From: Tretioscincus oriximinensis | Lineage: Eukaryota; Chordata; Lepidosauria; Squamata; Gymnophthalmidae | Assembly (NCBI GenBank): GCA_022410635.1 | Contig: JAJVDF010000207.1 | Span: 1,448,803 to 1,512,802 of the forward strand | DNA: 64,000 nucleotides | Direction of reading: 5' to 3' | Translations under genes and position numbers: made by a program | Shown: in pieces, positions 20,440 through 31,899 of the stretch | Layout: every line of letters begins with the position of its first letter | Numbering within the stretch: position 1 is the stretch's first letter | Notes under the pieces: generated by a model | The model's input: only the letters and a program-made list of their open reading frames with translations | Database searches by the model: none | What the model was told of the DNA's origin: nothing

Positions 20440-22190
20440 CATAAGTGAGGTGCAGGTTTGCTCCTGAGGCAGAACCTATACTGGGAGGGAAAGGAAGGAA
20501 GGAAAGGTAGAACAAAGGAAGCAATGGATACAAGGTGGAAGGGAAGGAGGAAAATTAAGAAGGAAAGGCAGAAGGAAAGAAAATAAAACAGAAAGAAGGA
20601 GCTAAACAAAAAAAAAACAAGTGGAGGGGGCGAGGGAGGGACTGGATGGAGATACTATTTATCATGGGAAATTAATTTCAGTACCAGAGAGGAGATTTGT
20701 GGTTCAGCCAATCACCTTAGAAAGTTCACTCTGGAGTTTCTATTGAGATTTAGTTCCTTTCCCAAGATAGTGGCTGGAATACTCATACTTGGGAAGACTC
20801 CATGAGCTTCCAAGACAAAATGGGGATCTTAACTAATGGATTCCTGAATTCTACCCTAGTACTGTTATCAATTGTACCATCAGGAGAACTTTTATTCTCC
20901 ATACTAGATATCTTTGATGTTACATGTCACACTGTAGTTTGCAAGCTTTCGAGCAAATAATAATTCTTAATCTGTGCAAGAATCATGTTGTTTGTAATTA
21001 TTGACAAAACTATCCAACCTGTATAAAAGATCCCTTGCCTCCAAGTGTCTATTAACTGCCGGAAAATGCAGTAACATCTTACAAGAGGAATAGCAAACAT
21101 ATTGCAGTTCAGTCACTGTTTCTGTCAGCCATGCACAGCATTGCCAGTGTCAGGGGAATGTAATTCAGCAACATCTCCAAGGTATAAATAACATTTAGTA
21201 CTCCTGCTGTACCATGAAATGTGCTTTGTATACCGATGACAGGATCTGTCATTCAACAGAAATAGAGGGGAATGCCATAGAAACTGATAGGGTTTTCTTC
21301 AATGGATTAAGTAAAGATTAAGTCTGCCTCCCTACATTCTGTTTTATTCCAGAGTTGACTTTAAATCAATAATCCATTTGCGTGTCCATCTCCACTTACC
21401 TTGTTGCTGTCTTAATATTTCCACAGGGATTCATTATTCATGTTACCTTGCCTTGTATTCTCCTCATATTATATGTCTAATTACACATGCTCATACCCGA
21501 ACAAGTTTTTCGTGCAATTTTGGGGTATTTATGAGAGAGAAACTCTAGAATCTGGGCTTCANCCTCCCGCTATAACCCACCTAAGTTTTGCTGGGGGGGG
21601 GTGGCCATTTGGGGTCATTTGACTTCTGGACCCACCCCTTTTGGGTCACATGGAAGCAAATGTGACCAAAAAGGGAGCGAGCCCAGAAGTCCAGGCAGAA
21701 ATTTCTTCCCCTGGATATGAGTTTCAGAGGGTGGAAAATTTCCCATTGATTCTGTGTGAGTGCAGTGTCCTGTGCCATATGGTTCTATGGGCCAATAAAA
21801 ATTTAAGTTTATCTCGAAGTCTCGCAAGATACAAGTTCCTGTTAATGAATGCCTTACGAAAGCTATTGATCAAAATTTAGAAAAAGTCCATTGTACAATC
21901 TGAAAATTGGAGGTGACTGGAAAATCCAGGACCACGGGTCTTTTTAGCAAGTGAATTGCTAAACGCGTGTGGAAGCATAGGGCACATTCTACATTGAGTT
22001 GCTACCATCATGGTAAAAGTTCTTCATGGGGAGGCAGCCTGAGTGACTTGCAGTCAGGCCTCCAGCAATGAGCAGTGGTTGGACCGTATTGATTTCATGG
22101 CTCATAATGCACAATTTGTATTTCAGGGAAACAAAGTTTTTAATGCCTTCTTTATAAGTCCAAAGTTACAGCGTTAAACAAAACAGGATG
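20440..22190. other. Intergenic region with purine-rich repeat and a palindrome
   Basis: 20,450-20,660 is purine-rich (GGAAGGAAGG runs) and may be a minus-strand copy of the composite repeat at 12,940. 21,621-21,691 is a palindrome of about 32-bp arms carrying GACTTCTGGAC and GGGTCACAT. 22,195 onward begins an L2-like tail. No gene seen. Confidence 0.5.
21621..21691. repeat. Palindrome with 32-bp arms
   Basis: Arms 21,621-21,652 and 21,660-21,691 pair at about 27 of 32 positions (GACTTCTGG...GGTCACAT against ATGTGACC...CCAGAAGTC) with a 7-base loop. It is probably part of a fold-back or TIR element whose borders near 21,540 and 21,830 are unclear. Confidence 0.65.
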
Positions 22191-22194
22191 CTGG

Positions 22195-22250
22195 CCACCC
22201 TGAGACCTCCGGGTATAGAATGGGGTATAAGTAGCAATAAATTAAAGTAT
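22195..22250 (+). mobile_element. L2-like LINE or SINE 3' tail
   Basis: GCCACCCTGAGACCTCCGGG followed by GTATAGAATGGGGTATAAGTAGCAATAAA, matching the tail at 49,360-49,425. Confidence 0.5.
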
Positions 22251-24790
22251 ATAATTTGTTGACCACTTTAGGCAGCTGCCTGCTTCTCTCTTGTTCTGAG
22301 GTTAGCTAGAAACAGATTTAAAATATATTTTGACTTATCTAAACAATTGATGGCTTACTGTATGAGACCGGTTGCCAGATTAGATTGGTTGTGACCAGAT
22401 CCAGCAGGATTCGTCTTATGTTCTCTTACTCTACTAATTTAACCAAGCACCTTAACACTACATTTTAGTCAGGATGTGAATGTCTTAGGTTGCACATTTT
22501 GGAATGTTGTTACACAAGAGATCGCAAAGAGCAAGAATCCAATGAGCCCACTGCTTTTTGTTCTCATGACTTCGCTTCTAAAGGCCACTGGTTGCATTCC
22601 TATCCTGTTCTGGGTTTTCCATAAATGTTTGCCTGGCAGCTGTAATTTTTTTTAAAAAAAGGGCTGCAGGCCAGATGAATCCATAGATATTTTTAGTAGA
22701 ATCAGGGGTATGTAAATTTCTGAGTAACGACACATTTCTGTCAGATGTTTCTGATGAATGCCTCCTACGAAAGAGTCCCCAGGTTACTGCAATCCTTATG
22801 GCCTCCAGGAAGGTTTTGTTGTACAAACAAGAAAAGCCAGACTTTCTCTCTTTCTTTTCTTAAGTTCTTTGAAGCTTATTCAATATTATGAAACTCTTTT
22901 TTTTAATAACCCTCTAATTTTGAAAACTGATTCTTATCAATTCATTGCAGTCGCAAACCAGATCTGTGCTGAGGATTTTTTTATCATTATTATTATTATT
23001 ACATTTCCGCTCAGTGCAATAATGTGGGAATTTTTGAGTGCTTTGTTTGTTTTCACTGGCCTTGATTTTTTAATTATATTTTCAAATAGTTATTGGGACT
23101 TTCACTATTTTTACTTTTTGCGAATGATTTTTGAGACTCTATTTTGAAGGGTAATTAAAAATATTGTGATGCAATATAGTAACTCAGATACTGTTTTTTT
23201 TGCCCAGAAAATTCTACAGGGCAAGTATCACCCTTTTATACTATTTGGCCATCTAGTTGGCCCAACCACGATCCACCTTGTCACCTGTCCATTTCTGATA
23301 ATGTTCCTGCTTCTGTCACATGACCATTTCTGATCATTGTTCCTGCTTTGACCAATCACCTGTACTCCCACTCATTTAACTCAGAATTAAATCTTGCCTC
23401 TGTGGTATTATTCCAGCGCATACTTTTAATCCATCTTCATTTCTGAAGGGGAAAAACGTTTCTGTCCTCTGGTACAAGCATCATCTCTTATACCTGAGAT
23501 ATCAAAGGTAATGCTTAACAGTCACAGCTATGCAGCCTTGAAGAATTGCTATATGCCGCCAACCATTGCAAACCTGCAATACAATACATACATACCATCA
23601 CTGTTAAATGTGGCAGACACTTAACTGAAAGAATCTTGTGCATTTCATGGTTGCATTTTATTTCTTGTAACTACGCCTATTGGTACTGAAGCGTCCTGAC
23701 CTACAAAAGAATTATATTATTTACATAAACAAGGTGGGTGCTGAATTGAGACTAATTTTGAGAATCTAGATCTTTTCCTCCAATGCTTCATTTTGGTTTC
23801 TAACCTGATAGGTAACCATATAAGTGTGCAGCCTCTTGTAAGACTTAGGAGAGCCAGTAATGGGACNTAATGGATTAGTCCCTTTAATTAATTCAAACAT
23901 CATTTAAAAGTGCTACATCCTTTACCACCATATTCAATATCAAATAATAATTAGGAATAATCTAATTATATGCAGTGGAAGCAGATTTGTTAAAAGATTT
24001 TGACATATAAAAATGATAACTGCAAGTAAATCAAAGAAAAAATACATGAATATAAATCTCTGTATTGTTAAAATAGCAACACAGATGGTTCTATATAGGT
24101 GCATTATTTTAGAAAGATTCAATTAGCAACTGCATCTATATTGTATATATCTTCTTGGTTACTTCCTACGTTACCTAGTACTTCTTCAATTTATTGTGAT
24201 AATAGATTACAGGCCAGCATCTGGCACATGNAGTGACCCAATTCACTATCTTCCTCATGCTTCCATTTTCTAGGCAAGCATTCAAAGTCCTTACAGCAAC
24301 CAATGTTTGCAAGGTTTGTTATTTGCACACCAGACTAATTAAAGGAGACATGGGTCAATGAGAAAAGCAATCACTCATAGCCATGAATGCAATGTAGGCA
24401 AAGATGGCAGTGACGTGTTCAACATGCTGTCATCATCTGAACAAAACACAGTTTCATGTGAGTGAAAGTTTAGGGGAAATGAAACAAAACCAGGAGCAGC
24501 TGAGACTACTGATAGGGTTGTCACATTTCCTAGTTGAAAAACTAAGACACTATCTTCCATATCCAGGCCACCCCNGCCAAACTATGCCACACCACCAGCC
24601 AAACCACACACCCAACTTTTATCCAACTGTATTTCCATCCATGCCCAAATTTTAATCTTTGGCTACCCCTAGACCCTGCTCCTTCTACCACTCCCTGCCC
24701 CTCCCTCTCCCAGTAATGATGAAGGTTCAGTTTCTTCAACAAGAAAGCTTTTTACAGAGACAATTTTTTCAACGACAATGAAATCCTATA
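22250..24790. other. Intergenic sequence, no gene seen
   Basis: AT-rich. A short (TTA)n run lies near 22,990-23,002. 23,200-23,480 has several ACC...TTTCTGAT(A/C)A repeats and an AATTAAATC block that could be LTR-like, but no terminal repeats were found. No coding region is supported. Confidence 0.45.
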
Positions 24791-24794
24791 ATAA

Positions 24795-25165
24795 TAGGCA
24801 GTGTTGGGAGTTTTCTGACAGGAAATCTCACAGAGGGAACCCGAAAATCTCAGACATTGAGTTTTCTCCGCACACACAAAGCGAGCGTGGGAATTTTGCG
24901 ATGTCACTTCTGGATCAGGCCAGAGTGATGTCACTCCAGCTGCAAATGCACTACACCTAAAAACGGAGTGGAAAGCGCTTTGAAAATTTCTGAATCTAAT
25001 CCGAAATGAATGCCAAATTCCATGTCCGAGTGCTATTCCCGGAAGCAGAGACTGGAAGTGTCACCGTTTGTGATGTCACGTCCGTCTCTTTCCGGAAGCA
25101 GGTGCCAGATGTGACATCACTTCTGGCCTCGGGGGATTTATCGTACATTTATGTATGAGAATTCA
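24795..25165. mobile_element. CRE-motif repeat (TGATGTCA family), copy 2
   Basis: Begins AGTGTTGGGAGTTTTCTGACA, the same end as the element at 29,337. TGATGTCA or TGACATCA octamers occur near 24,928, 25,070 and 25,112. Blocks CCGGAAGCAG and GTGTCACC recur. The right end is not resolved. Confidence 0.6.
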
Positions 25166-25755
25166 CACCTCATGTGAGGGTGAAATAGATCCAATTCAGC
25201 TTAATATCTCAAAGAGAGCTGTCTGCCAAATACAAAAGATAAGTATTAATAATGCCATAAAACTATATTTCACTTTAGGACACTTTACTTCCTAGTTTCG
25301 GAAAACTGTTTTGCATTCAGGTACTTGTGTCACACATGTCCTTTTAGCCCATCTTCAATCCTGAAGAACTTAATTAAACCAGGGTAGTTCAGTTCTTCGG
25401 GACAGAAGTTATATTTAAAAATACATGTGTGACTCACTCTGGCCAAAACTCTTAATACAAATTTTTGAAATTAACATTTTTCTGTTCATTGGGGTTGGGA
25501 ATCGTGCCCTCTAGTGTATATTCGCCTGTACAACACACAGTATGAAGCAGGTTTTTGGAGATGCATTCAGTCCTGAGTCTATAGAATTACACTGCATTCT
25601 TTTGAGTACTGTTCATGTAATTTTGTCTCCAGCTAATGTTTCCTAATCCCCAGTTATTGTTCGGTTTTCCACAAATCCAATACGCAGAATTTATTCACTT
25701 TCAAGTCATAATTCTTTGTAAGGAGTAAGCACAAATATCCATACCATTAAGCATA

Positions 25756-25961
25756 CAAGGGTGCTTCAAAAAATGTATACATACTTTGAACTTCCATACG
25801 ATGTACAGAATCAGTGGTGACTCGTACTCAGAATTGTATTGATGCTGCAGGTCACCAATTTGAACAGTATTAACATTTGTTATTTATTTAACTTTGTAGA
25901 ACAGTAAATAAATTTTCTATGAAAGTTTCACAGTGTGTATACATTTTTTTGAAGCACCCTG
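25756..25961. mobile_element. mariner-type MITE flanked by TA
   Basis: The 206-bp element has terminal inverted repeats: left CAAGGGTGCTTCAAAAAATG, right complement CAGGGTGCTTCAAAAAAATG, differing by one base insertion. Both ends are flanked by TA (25,754-25,755 and 25,962-25,963), the Tc1/mariner target duplication. No coding capacity. Confidence 0.9.
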
Positions 25962-25964
25962 TAT

Positions 25965-27260
25965 TTAGGTGAATAAAAAGTTGTCCACATCTGTCTTATT
26001 CTTATTGTAGCTTTTTCATAACTGCCTTGTGAGTCATCCTGTCCTGCAGCCTGTCTCACATTGGCACATCACTGCAAATGGGCATAAAACAGCACANCCT
26101 GCTATTTAGTGCCCCAAAAGCCTGCTCAGAAACATACTAACTGCTACATATTCTTCCTATAACCATACAGTTATCAGAGATNGTCATTTATAGCTGTGTG
26201 CCCTCTGGATATTCTCATTTATTGTAATTATTTCTTTCCCTGCTTCCCTGTTTCAATCATTTCTATTCCGGCAGCTCCAGTATGAGTTAGTTCGGGCCTG
26301 AAGTTCTTTTTATTCCCTTAGCATGATTCACAGAAATGGGCACGTTGTCTCAGCATGCACATCAGAATTGTTGTTGTTTTGTTTATGTACATTGATTGTG
26401 CTTTATAAATAAACAATATGACAACGAAACAGCTTGCGTACCCATTAGTAAGTCTGTTGAAAGATTAGGGATCTGCAGATCATTGGATGTTGAAGAGGTT
26501 TTATTAGCTTTGACTGAGAATTTCAGGAATTGTTCTACCAAAAAGGACATTTTTTCCAAATCCCATTTTGTGTATGTCTGTTTGAATCATGCTGGATCTA
26601 TGTCTCTTCCCCCATTCCTAGCTGTAAATATATACAGCCAAATAATGATCCAGCCTGATGCTAGAAACTAAAAGACTGCCTGACACATTTTGAAAATTAC
26701 CTTGCTCAAAGGCGCTGACATAAAATAAATGACATGTATAAAATGAATGTAAAATGTCTAAGCAAATGTTTAGGGTTCCATAGTGTGTATTACACACTAA
26801 AAGGGTTCCATGGTGTGTATTACAAGATAAACACAGAACGTATGGTAATTAGTCCTAATGTGTTTTTGTATACATTGTAGCACNAACATTTGGGGAACAT
26901 TTATTTANTCAGTGAGATAGACTCCTCCAGTGTTAATCCATGCCAATTGGTAAAATGTGACAGTCTCAGCCCAATATTATTTACTTTAACAATCTCCCAT
27001 GCAGAGAAAGAGAAGCAGCAGAACTACTTTATCCATCGACAAAGGACTTAATATAGACAATGGTTTCCTGGCACACTATACATATTATAACACCAGTTAA
27101 CTATTTGATCGTTTCACAATCACGCAGATGCATCTTGTTCTACTAGGCACTTCTCTTTACTTGAGAGGATTAACTTTAACTGTTTTTCTCATTTAGTTCA
27201 TNCCTATACCACATTTACATGTCCTCTGTCATCTCTTACACACAGTTTCCTACAAATGCA
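25965..27260. other. Intergenic sequence with a short direct repeat
   Basis: Two copies of GGGTTCCAT(A/G)GTGTGTATTAC lie at 26,772-26,792 and 26,804-26,824. Otherwise AT-rich and non-coding. Confidence 0.5.
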
Positions 27261-27261
27261 G

Positions 27262-27389
27262 ATGTGCTTTGCGGATTTCTNGGGTGGGGATTTTGGAGAG
27301 TTGGTAGGTGATTTACATGTTCATGAATATGCAAATTAGCATTAATATTAATTGCCCCAGTTTGACCCCCAGAAAATCTGGTCAGTCTA
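27262..27389 (+). mobile_element. Fold-back element, right half only (long form)
   Basis: Matches the right portion of the long fold-back copy at 51,608-52,141, including GCAAATTAGCAT...AATTGCCCCAGTTTG and the end AATCTGGTCAGTCTA. The left arm is missing. Confidence 0.65.
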
Positions 27390-27394
27390 CTTTT

Positions 27395-27590
27395 CAGAAA
27401 TGGCCCCAGGCTATGGAATAATCTCCCCACAATGTACACCTCTTTAACCTGGTTGAAGAAGTCACTGTTGTTTTTAATATGTCGATTTTATGTCTTGTTT
27501 TTATTGTTTGTAAAATTTATCTTATTTACTTGTTTTATTGAGACCTTTCGGTGTAGGGCAGGGTAGAAGTGTAAATAAATAAATAATCAC
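27395..27590 (+). mobile_element. L2-like LINE 3' end
   Basis: A CTATGGAATAATCTCCCC block (a degenerate LWNNLP-type ORF2 end) leads into a T-rich 3' UTR, a GAGACCTTTCGGTGTAGGGC block and an (AAAT)n tail. It parallels 49,150-49,425. Confidence 0.6.
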
Positions 27591-28620
27591 GGGTGTTAAA
27601 GCAAGGTTGGCATGATACATGGGGGGTTTGTTTAAGTAAAATGATGTAATATAGAGGAGATTGGGAAATTGGGGTGGGTGGGTGGAATTCCTGAAAGAAG
27701 GCAGTAGCAAATCACTTCTGTAATAAAGCAATGCCAGAAGAAAAGGCATGGATTAGTTCATGTGCTCCAAAAATCTGAGCTTCATTCGGTCTTATCTCCG
27801 CATTTCTTCATATATGATGGCTGGCTGGCTAAATAAGGCAGCTATGATTTGTTTGTTGTGCCTCTGCTGTGGTTTTATTTATAGGCAACAGAGAGAAGCT
27901 TTTCCATACCCCAGAGAGAAGAATGATCTTTGACGTGTGTTTGGGGAAGATGGAGAAACGAGGCATTGACTGAGAACATAAAACCGTTCTGTGCCTCCCA
28001 TGTGTCTTCAGGCGGTCGTGTCAGTGCTGTAATGAATGGCTGTGCCCAGGAACCTTTTATTGTGCTTTACTTGTAGTTCTATAAGCAAATGTCACATTGG
28101 GCTGAAAATTCTGCTTTAACACATATATCTACTTAGTACCGTAAGAAGCATTTCATGACCCAGATTCAAAGTGACAGTGAATGTTATGCTTGTTCAGCTT
28201 CTTAGCTTTATATTATTATTAATATGTAGAAACTGGGACAGTAAACTATTTATAGACTTATTTGCAACAATTGCTATCAGTTTTCCTTCCAAGCCTGCAC
28301 TGTGAGACATAAGCATTTTCCAGATTTAAAAAAAAAACAANACCCAGCAAATTTAATAATCAGGATTAAAATAAACTACAGTCTTACTGTCATCCTCTAA
28401 AAGGAATTGGGGAAGGGAATATAAATTACATTAAAAAAGGTACCCTTTGAATTTGAGGCACGAATGGCCCAGGTGTTAAGAGACAATGTGGGAGATCCGT
28501 TCTCAAAGCAGTGTGTTGGCCATGGTGAGAGCCCTCTACTGGCCCCAGATTTAGCACTTTGAAAGAAAGTGGATTTGCAATCTCCATTTCAAGTAGATTC
28601 ATGAGTACCACCACTAATCT
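27590..28620. other. Intergenic sequence, no gene seen
   Basis: AT-rich, non-coding. 28,440-28,600 contains a CTCF-core-like motif at 28,531-28,542 (minus). Confidence 0.5.
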
Positions 28621-28627
28621 AGACACT

Positions 28628-28750
28628 GGTTTCTGAAGGCTGCCAAAGTTACAAGCCCTGTCATTGGTCTCTGGAGGCTGCCAAAGNTCTGAGCCCTGTC
28701 ATTGGTTGTTTTTCCTTGGAATGTGGAACTCTTCCCCATGCCTCTTATTA
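28628..28750 (+). repeat. Two-unit copy of the 38-bp minisatellite repeat
   Basis: Units at 28,628-28,665 and 28,666-28,703, followed by the same GGTTGTTTTTCCTTGGAATGT end as at 13,449. It shows that unit number varies between dispersed copies (five, two, one). Confidence 0.8.
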
Positions 28751-28924
28751 CATGATTTACATTTCAATTCTGCCCTAGAACTGAAGATCTCAGGGTGATT
28801 AATTTAACAACAATAGAAACATGGTACAAACAGTGTCTGAAAGTGGGAAATCATGTCTGAATGTAAAGTTTAAAGCACAAACCATTGGTTTCCAGTGGGC
28901 AACAATTGGCTAAAAGCAAAAAAA

Positions 28925-29050
28925 GAGGCAGAAGAAGAAGCTGGATTTTATATCCCGTTTCCCCCAAGGTCATCCAGCTGGCTTTTGTGGAGGAAAGCAG
29001 AATTGAACCAGGAGACTTCTAGATAAGAGTCTGACACTCTAAGACTGGGC
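28925..29050 (-). mobile_element. tRNA-derived SINE (family 2)
   Basis: Minus-strand copy with the B-box complement GAATTGAACC near 29,011, the AGATAAGAGTCTGACACTCT block and an AGAAGAAGAAG-side start. Matches 32,600-32,850. Confidence 0.65.
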
Positions 29051-29051
29051 T

Positions 29052-29310
29052 AGCTGCACTGCAGGCTGGGAAGTGAAGTTCACAGGGCAAGCCTCCATGC
29101 AGGCCTGGTGGGTTGCCTGTTGCTTGGACTATACTTCCTTTCNGGCCCTGCCACAAACAGTGAGCAATAGCAACAGCTCCGTCTCATGCTTCTCACATTT
29201 GTGATGCTGCTGCAAAACTGCCAGTTCTGATGCAGATTGGAGAAGCTGCTGGGCATCCAAGCTTTTACAATAAACACTTTTCATTGTGAAAACATCCTGG
29301 AAACAGGAAA
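29052..29310 (+). mobile_element. Unclassified dispersed repeat (ACTACACTTCCCAGCA family), copy 2
   Basis: Shares CTTGGACTATACTTCC, GAAGCTGCTGGGCATCCAAG and the CATTGTGAAAA end with the copy at 10,465-10,744. Confidence 0.6.
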
Positions 29311-29336
29311 TCTGTCGTAAGTACAAGCTGGCCATT

Positions 29337-29622
29337 TAGTGTTGGGAGTTGCATGAGAATCCTGTATATTTTATCAGAAATTCCACACTTGCGGATTCTT
29401 GTACAGCAGTGTACGAGAAGTGCCGAAACCAGGAGTAACATCGTGTGATGCCATTTCNGGTCCCTGCTTCCGGAAAGGGCGTCCCAGGGCGGATGTGACA
29501 TCACAAATGATGTCACTTCTGGTCTCTGTNCCCAGAGTGATGTCACTTCCAGTCCCGCTCTGGAAATTTTCTGGAAANCATAAAATCTTCAGATTCTGCG
29601 TGGGAAAACTCCCAACACCGTG
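29337..29622. mobile_element. CRE-motif repeat with terminal inverted repeats, copy 3
   Basis: Starts AGTGTTGGGAGTT and ends AACTCCCAACACCG, i.e. 12-bp terminal inverted repeats. The flanks TGGCCATTT (29,328-29,336) and TGGTCATTT (29,622-29,630) look like a 9-bp target duplication with one mismatch. Three TGATGTCA/TGACATCA octamers lie at about 29,493-29,547. It is non-coding and the best-preserved copy of the family. Confidence 0.75.
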
Positions 29623-30114
29623 GTCATTTGTTATTGCTGACAACCAGTACCCCATAATGATGATTCTTGATGCACCACAAGGGCTAGTTATTGCGTAGTC
29701 TAAAGGGCACCACTGCGGAGGCCACATTTATACTGCGCATAGAGCCTTAGGACTAAAGAAAGGCAATGCAGCTGAGCAGAAGGGTGTATACTGCTTTCTT
29801 TGGAATGTAAAACTCGTTAGTATTATAACATTACTGTGCCGACTGTTTTCCTTGGAGCTCCTAATTTGATTCAGTTATGTAACAAACATTAATTGTTCTT
29901 CTGAAGATAACTTCAAAAGCATTTCTTAAACATGGGATTATTCTAGCACAATATTTATGTTAAAAAAAAGGAAGAGGGAGGTATTGTTGTCTCTGCTAAG
30001 ATTAAAGCAGAACTCAGCAGGAATATGAAAGAAATTAACTTTTCTATTATGATGCGCAACACAAAAACAATTTTAAAAAATGTTAGGACTGTTCTAGAAA
30101 AGTCTGCCCAAGCA

Positions 30115-30136
30115 GTGTGTGTGTGTGTGTGTGTGT
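30115..30136 (+). repeat. (GT)11 microsatellite
   Basis: Uninterrupted GT run followed by a (TTTA)n tract. Confidence 0.9.
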
Positions 30137-30169
30137 TTATTTATTTATTTATGACATTTATATACTGCT

Positions 30170-30369
30170 TAGGCTGACCAGATGACCTCTTTGGGGGGGG
30201 GGTTAAAACCCAGTTTTGGGGTGCCTCCCAGTTGTTTCTGAGGAAAAAAATTTCAAAAAAAGATTTTTTTTCAAAAAAAAAATGTTTTTTGTTTCTCAGA
30301 AAAAAACAGGAGGCACCTCAAAAACGGGTTTTCAACACTCCCCCCAAAAGGGGTCATCTGGTCAGCCTA
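30170..30369. mobile_element. Fold-back MITE, short form, copy 3
   Basis: Ends TAGGCTGACCAGATGACC and GGTCATCTGGTCAGCCTA are exact inverted complements over 18 bp. Arms contain GGGGTGCCTCCCAG / GGAGGCACCTC and an A/T loop. No clear target duplication. Confidence 0.82.
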
Positions 30370-30374
30370 CTACT

Positions 30375-31150
30375 AAAAAATCCCAAAGTGTTTTACAAAA
30401 TAACTGTAAAAAACAGATTAAAAATAATGAGGTTATATATTAAAACTGTAATAAAACTGTAAAGCTGCAAAAACTCAGATTTATTCATACTGAGGTCCTG
30501 TCCACATTGACTATATCTCAGGCCAGAACATGGCCATCCACACGTGTGTAGACAATGGAAGGCCCCATTTGGCAAGCTCCTATTCCAAGATACACCCAGA
30601 ATTAAACTCTGGCTGTGAGCTTGCAACAAAAATGTATCTGATTCTTGACGTGACTTTCCGTCATCTTCGCTGCACAGCCATACGTCTTAATGGAAGTTTC
30701 TCTATGTTCCTATTCCTGATCTTTTCCAACTGCATTGCATGACTCCATTAGAAATTGCCTTTAGCCCTGTCGTCTGTCGTGCTCTCGCGAGGAGACGAGC
30801 AGTGCGAGAAGACAGAAGCCAACAGGAATGCTGGATCGCAGCTCAGTCTTCTGACTTCATCTTGTCAGCCTTGTGTCAGCTCCATGCAGATCCAGGAAAA
30901 GGTATGTCCCCTTTCACCCCCAGCAAAATCTGCAATCGCTTTTAGATTTCACTCGCTTTCTCTCCATGTGTACTAGGCCTCAGTGTGGACAGAGCCCTAA
31001 ATACCTACATGAACAAACTTGCCCCAAATTGGCTAAAGTGTATAGATGGGTACTAGTTTTCAACAATAACAAATGACCAGGTTCTGAATTCACTACTTCC
31101 TGTATAATTTTTATTTCCAGTTTCATGGTTCTTAATTGTGTTTCTGCCTG
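30375..31150. other. Intergenic sequence, partly repeat-like
   Basis: 30,650-30,960 has blocks resembling 62,770-62,900. It includes a CTCTCGCGAGGAGAC stretch with CpGs. No coding region supported. Confidence 0.45.
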
Positions 31151-31400
31151 CTTTTCTATGCCGTTTTTCACGATGACAAGCACTTATTTAAAAGCTTGGA
31201 TGCCCAGAAGTTTCACGGAACTGACAGTACCAGCAGCAGGCCAAATATGAGGAGGACACGTATTTCTGCTGCCATGTGTTTCTGGCAATGGGACCTGCTG
31301 GGAAGTGTAATCTGAGCATTGGGCAGCCTCCTCCATCCTGCCTATATAGGCCCCTGTCCTCTGGACTACAGCTTCCATCCTGCACCGCAGCCGCTAGCAC
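31150..31400 (-). mobile_element. Unclassified dispersed repeat (ACTACACTTCCCAGCA family), copy 3
   Basis: Reverse complement of the same family: TTTTCACGATGACAAGCAC at 31,168, TTAAAAGCTTGGATGCCCAG, and the CTGGGAAGTGTA / GGACTACAGCTTCC blocks. Confidence 0.6.
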
Positions 31401-31899
31401 TTCCTCTTTTTTTTAGCCAATCCTGGAAACTTGTTTTCAGCTTTAAAGCTTAACCAGAAGACGGTTCATGGACCCGTCTATATGGCTGTTGGAAGCAGTG
31501 ATTGTGGCTGAGTGATAAAGCAAACTATGGATGGAGAGACTTGAGGAATTGAAGGATATCTTGTTATTTTAACAGCTTTTCGTGATGTTTTGTCCCAGGC
31601 TGGCATCTTCTTTTTCATTTTCAAATTCTCTTCTTCACTGCTCACGATTAGCTGAAGGAAGGCGCATGCAGAGTATTCAGATCATTGTAATATGGTTATT
31701 TGAAGCACTCACATCTCTCCAATTTCACCCTTTTTGTTTTTCTGTTGTTTAAGAACAAATGTTCACCATCTGGTTGCGTTCTGTAGTGTCTGTGCGCTTC
31801 CTGGAATTTTCTATTTTTGGGAGTCTTTATCATTTCATTCCACCACAATGCAGCTAGAGGCCTATACTGAGAAAAGACAGAACTTGAGGCTTTGCACTT

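Larger units (their letters stand above)
18060..20480 (-). mobile_element. Penelope-like retroelement (PLE), decayed, split by a fold-back element
   Basis: Read on the minus strand from about 20,480: an RT region with a NPW/GSIL-type block (20,320-20,400), then across the insertion at 20,107-20,316 the RT continues with TLDIESLYINI (motif A) and FLDDIFIIWND (catalytic DD). A Cys cluster CGRCNSC (about 19,035-19,060) follows, then a GIY-YIG endonuclease remnant GVIYNFICPCQKLYVGMT (about 18,895-18,955). A terminal region at 18,150-18,430 has GAAGAAGACCCAGAGGGTTG, typical of PLE ends. Frameshifts and stops are present. RT plus GIY-YIG is diagnostic for endonuclease-bearing PLEs. Confidence 0.85.

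Noticed and set aside
23160..23480. Possible solo LTR
   Set aside because: There is an AATTAAATC-like signal, but no TG...CA ends or target duplication could be found.
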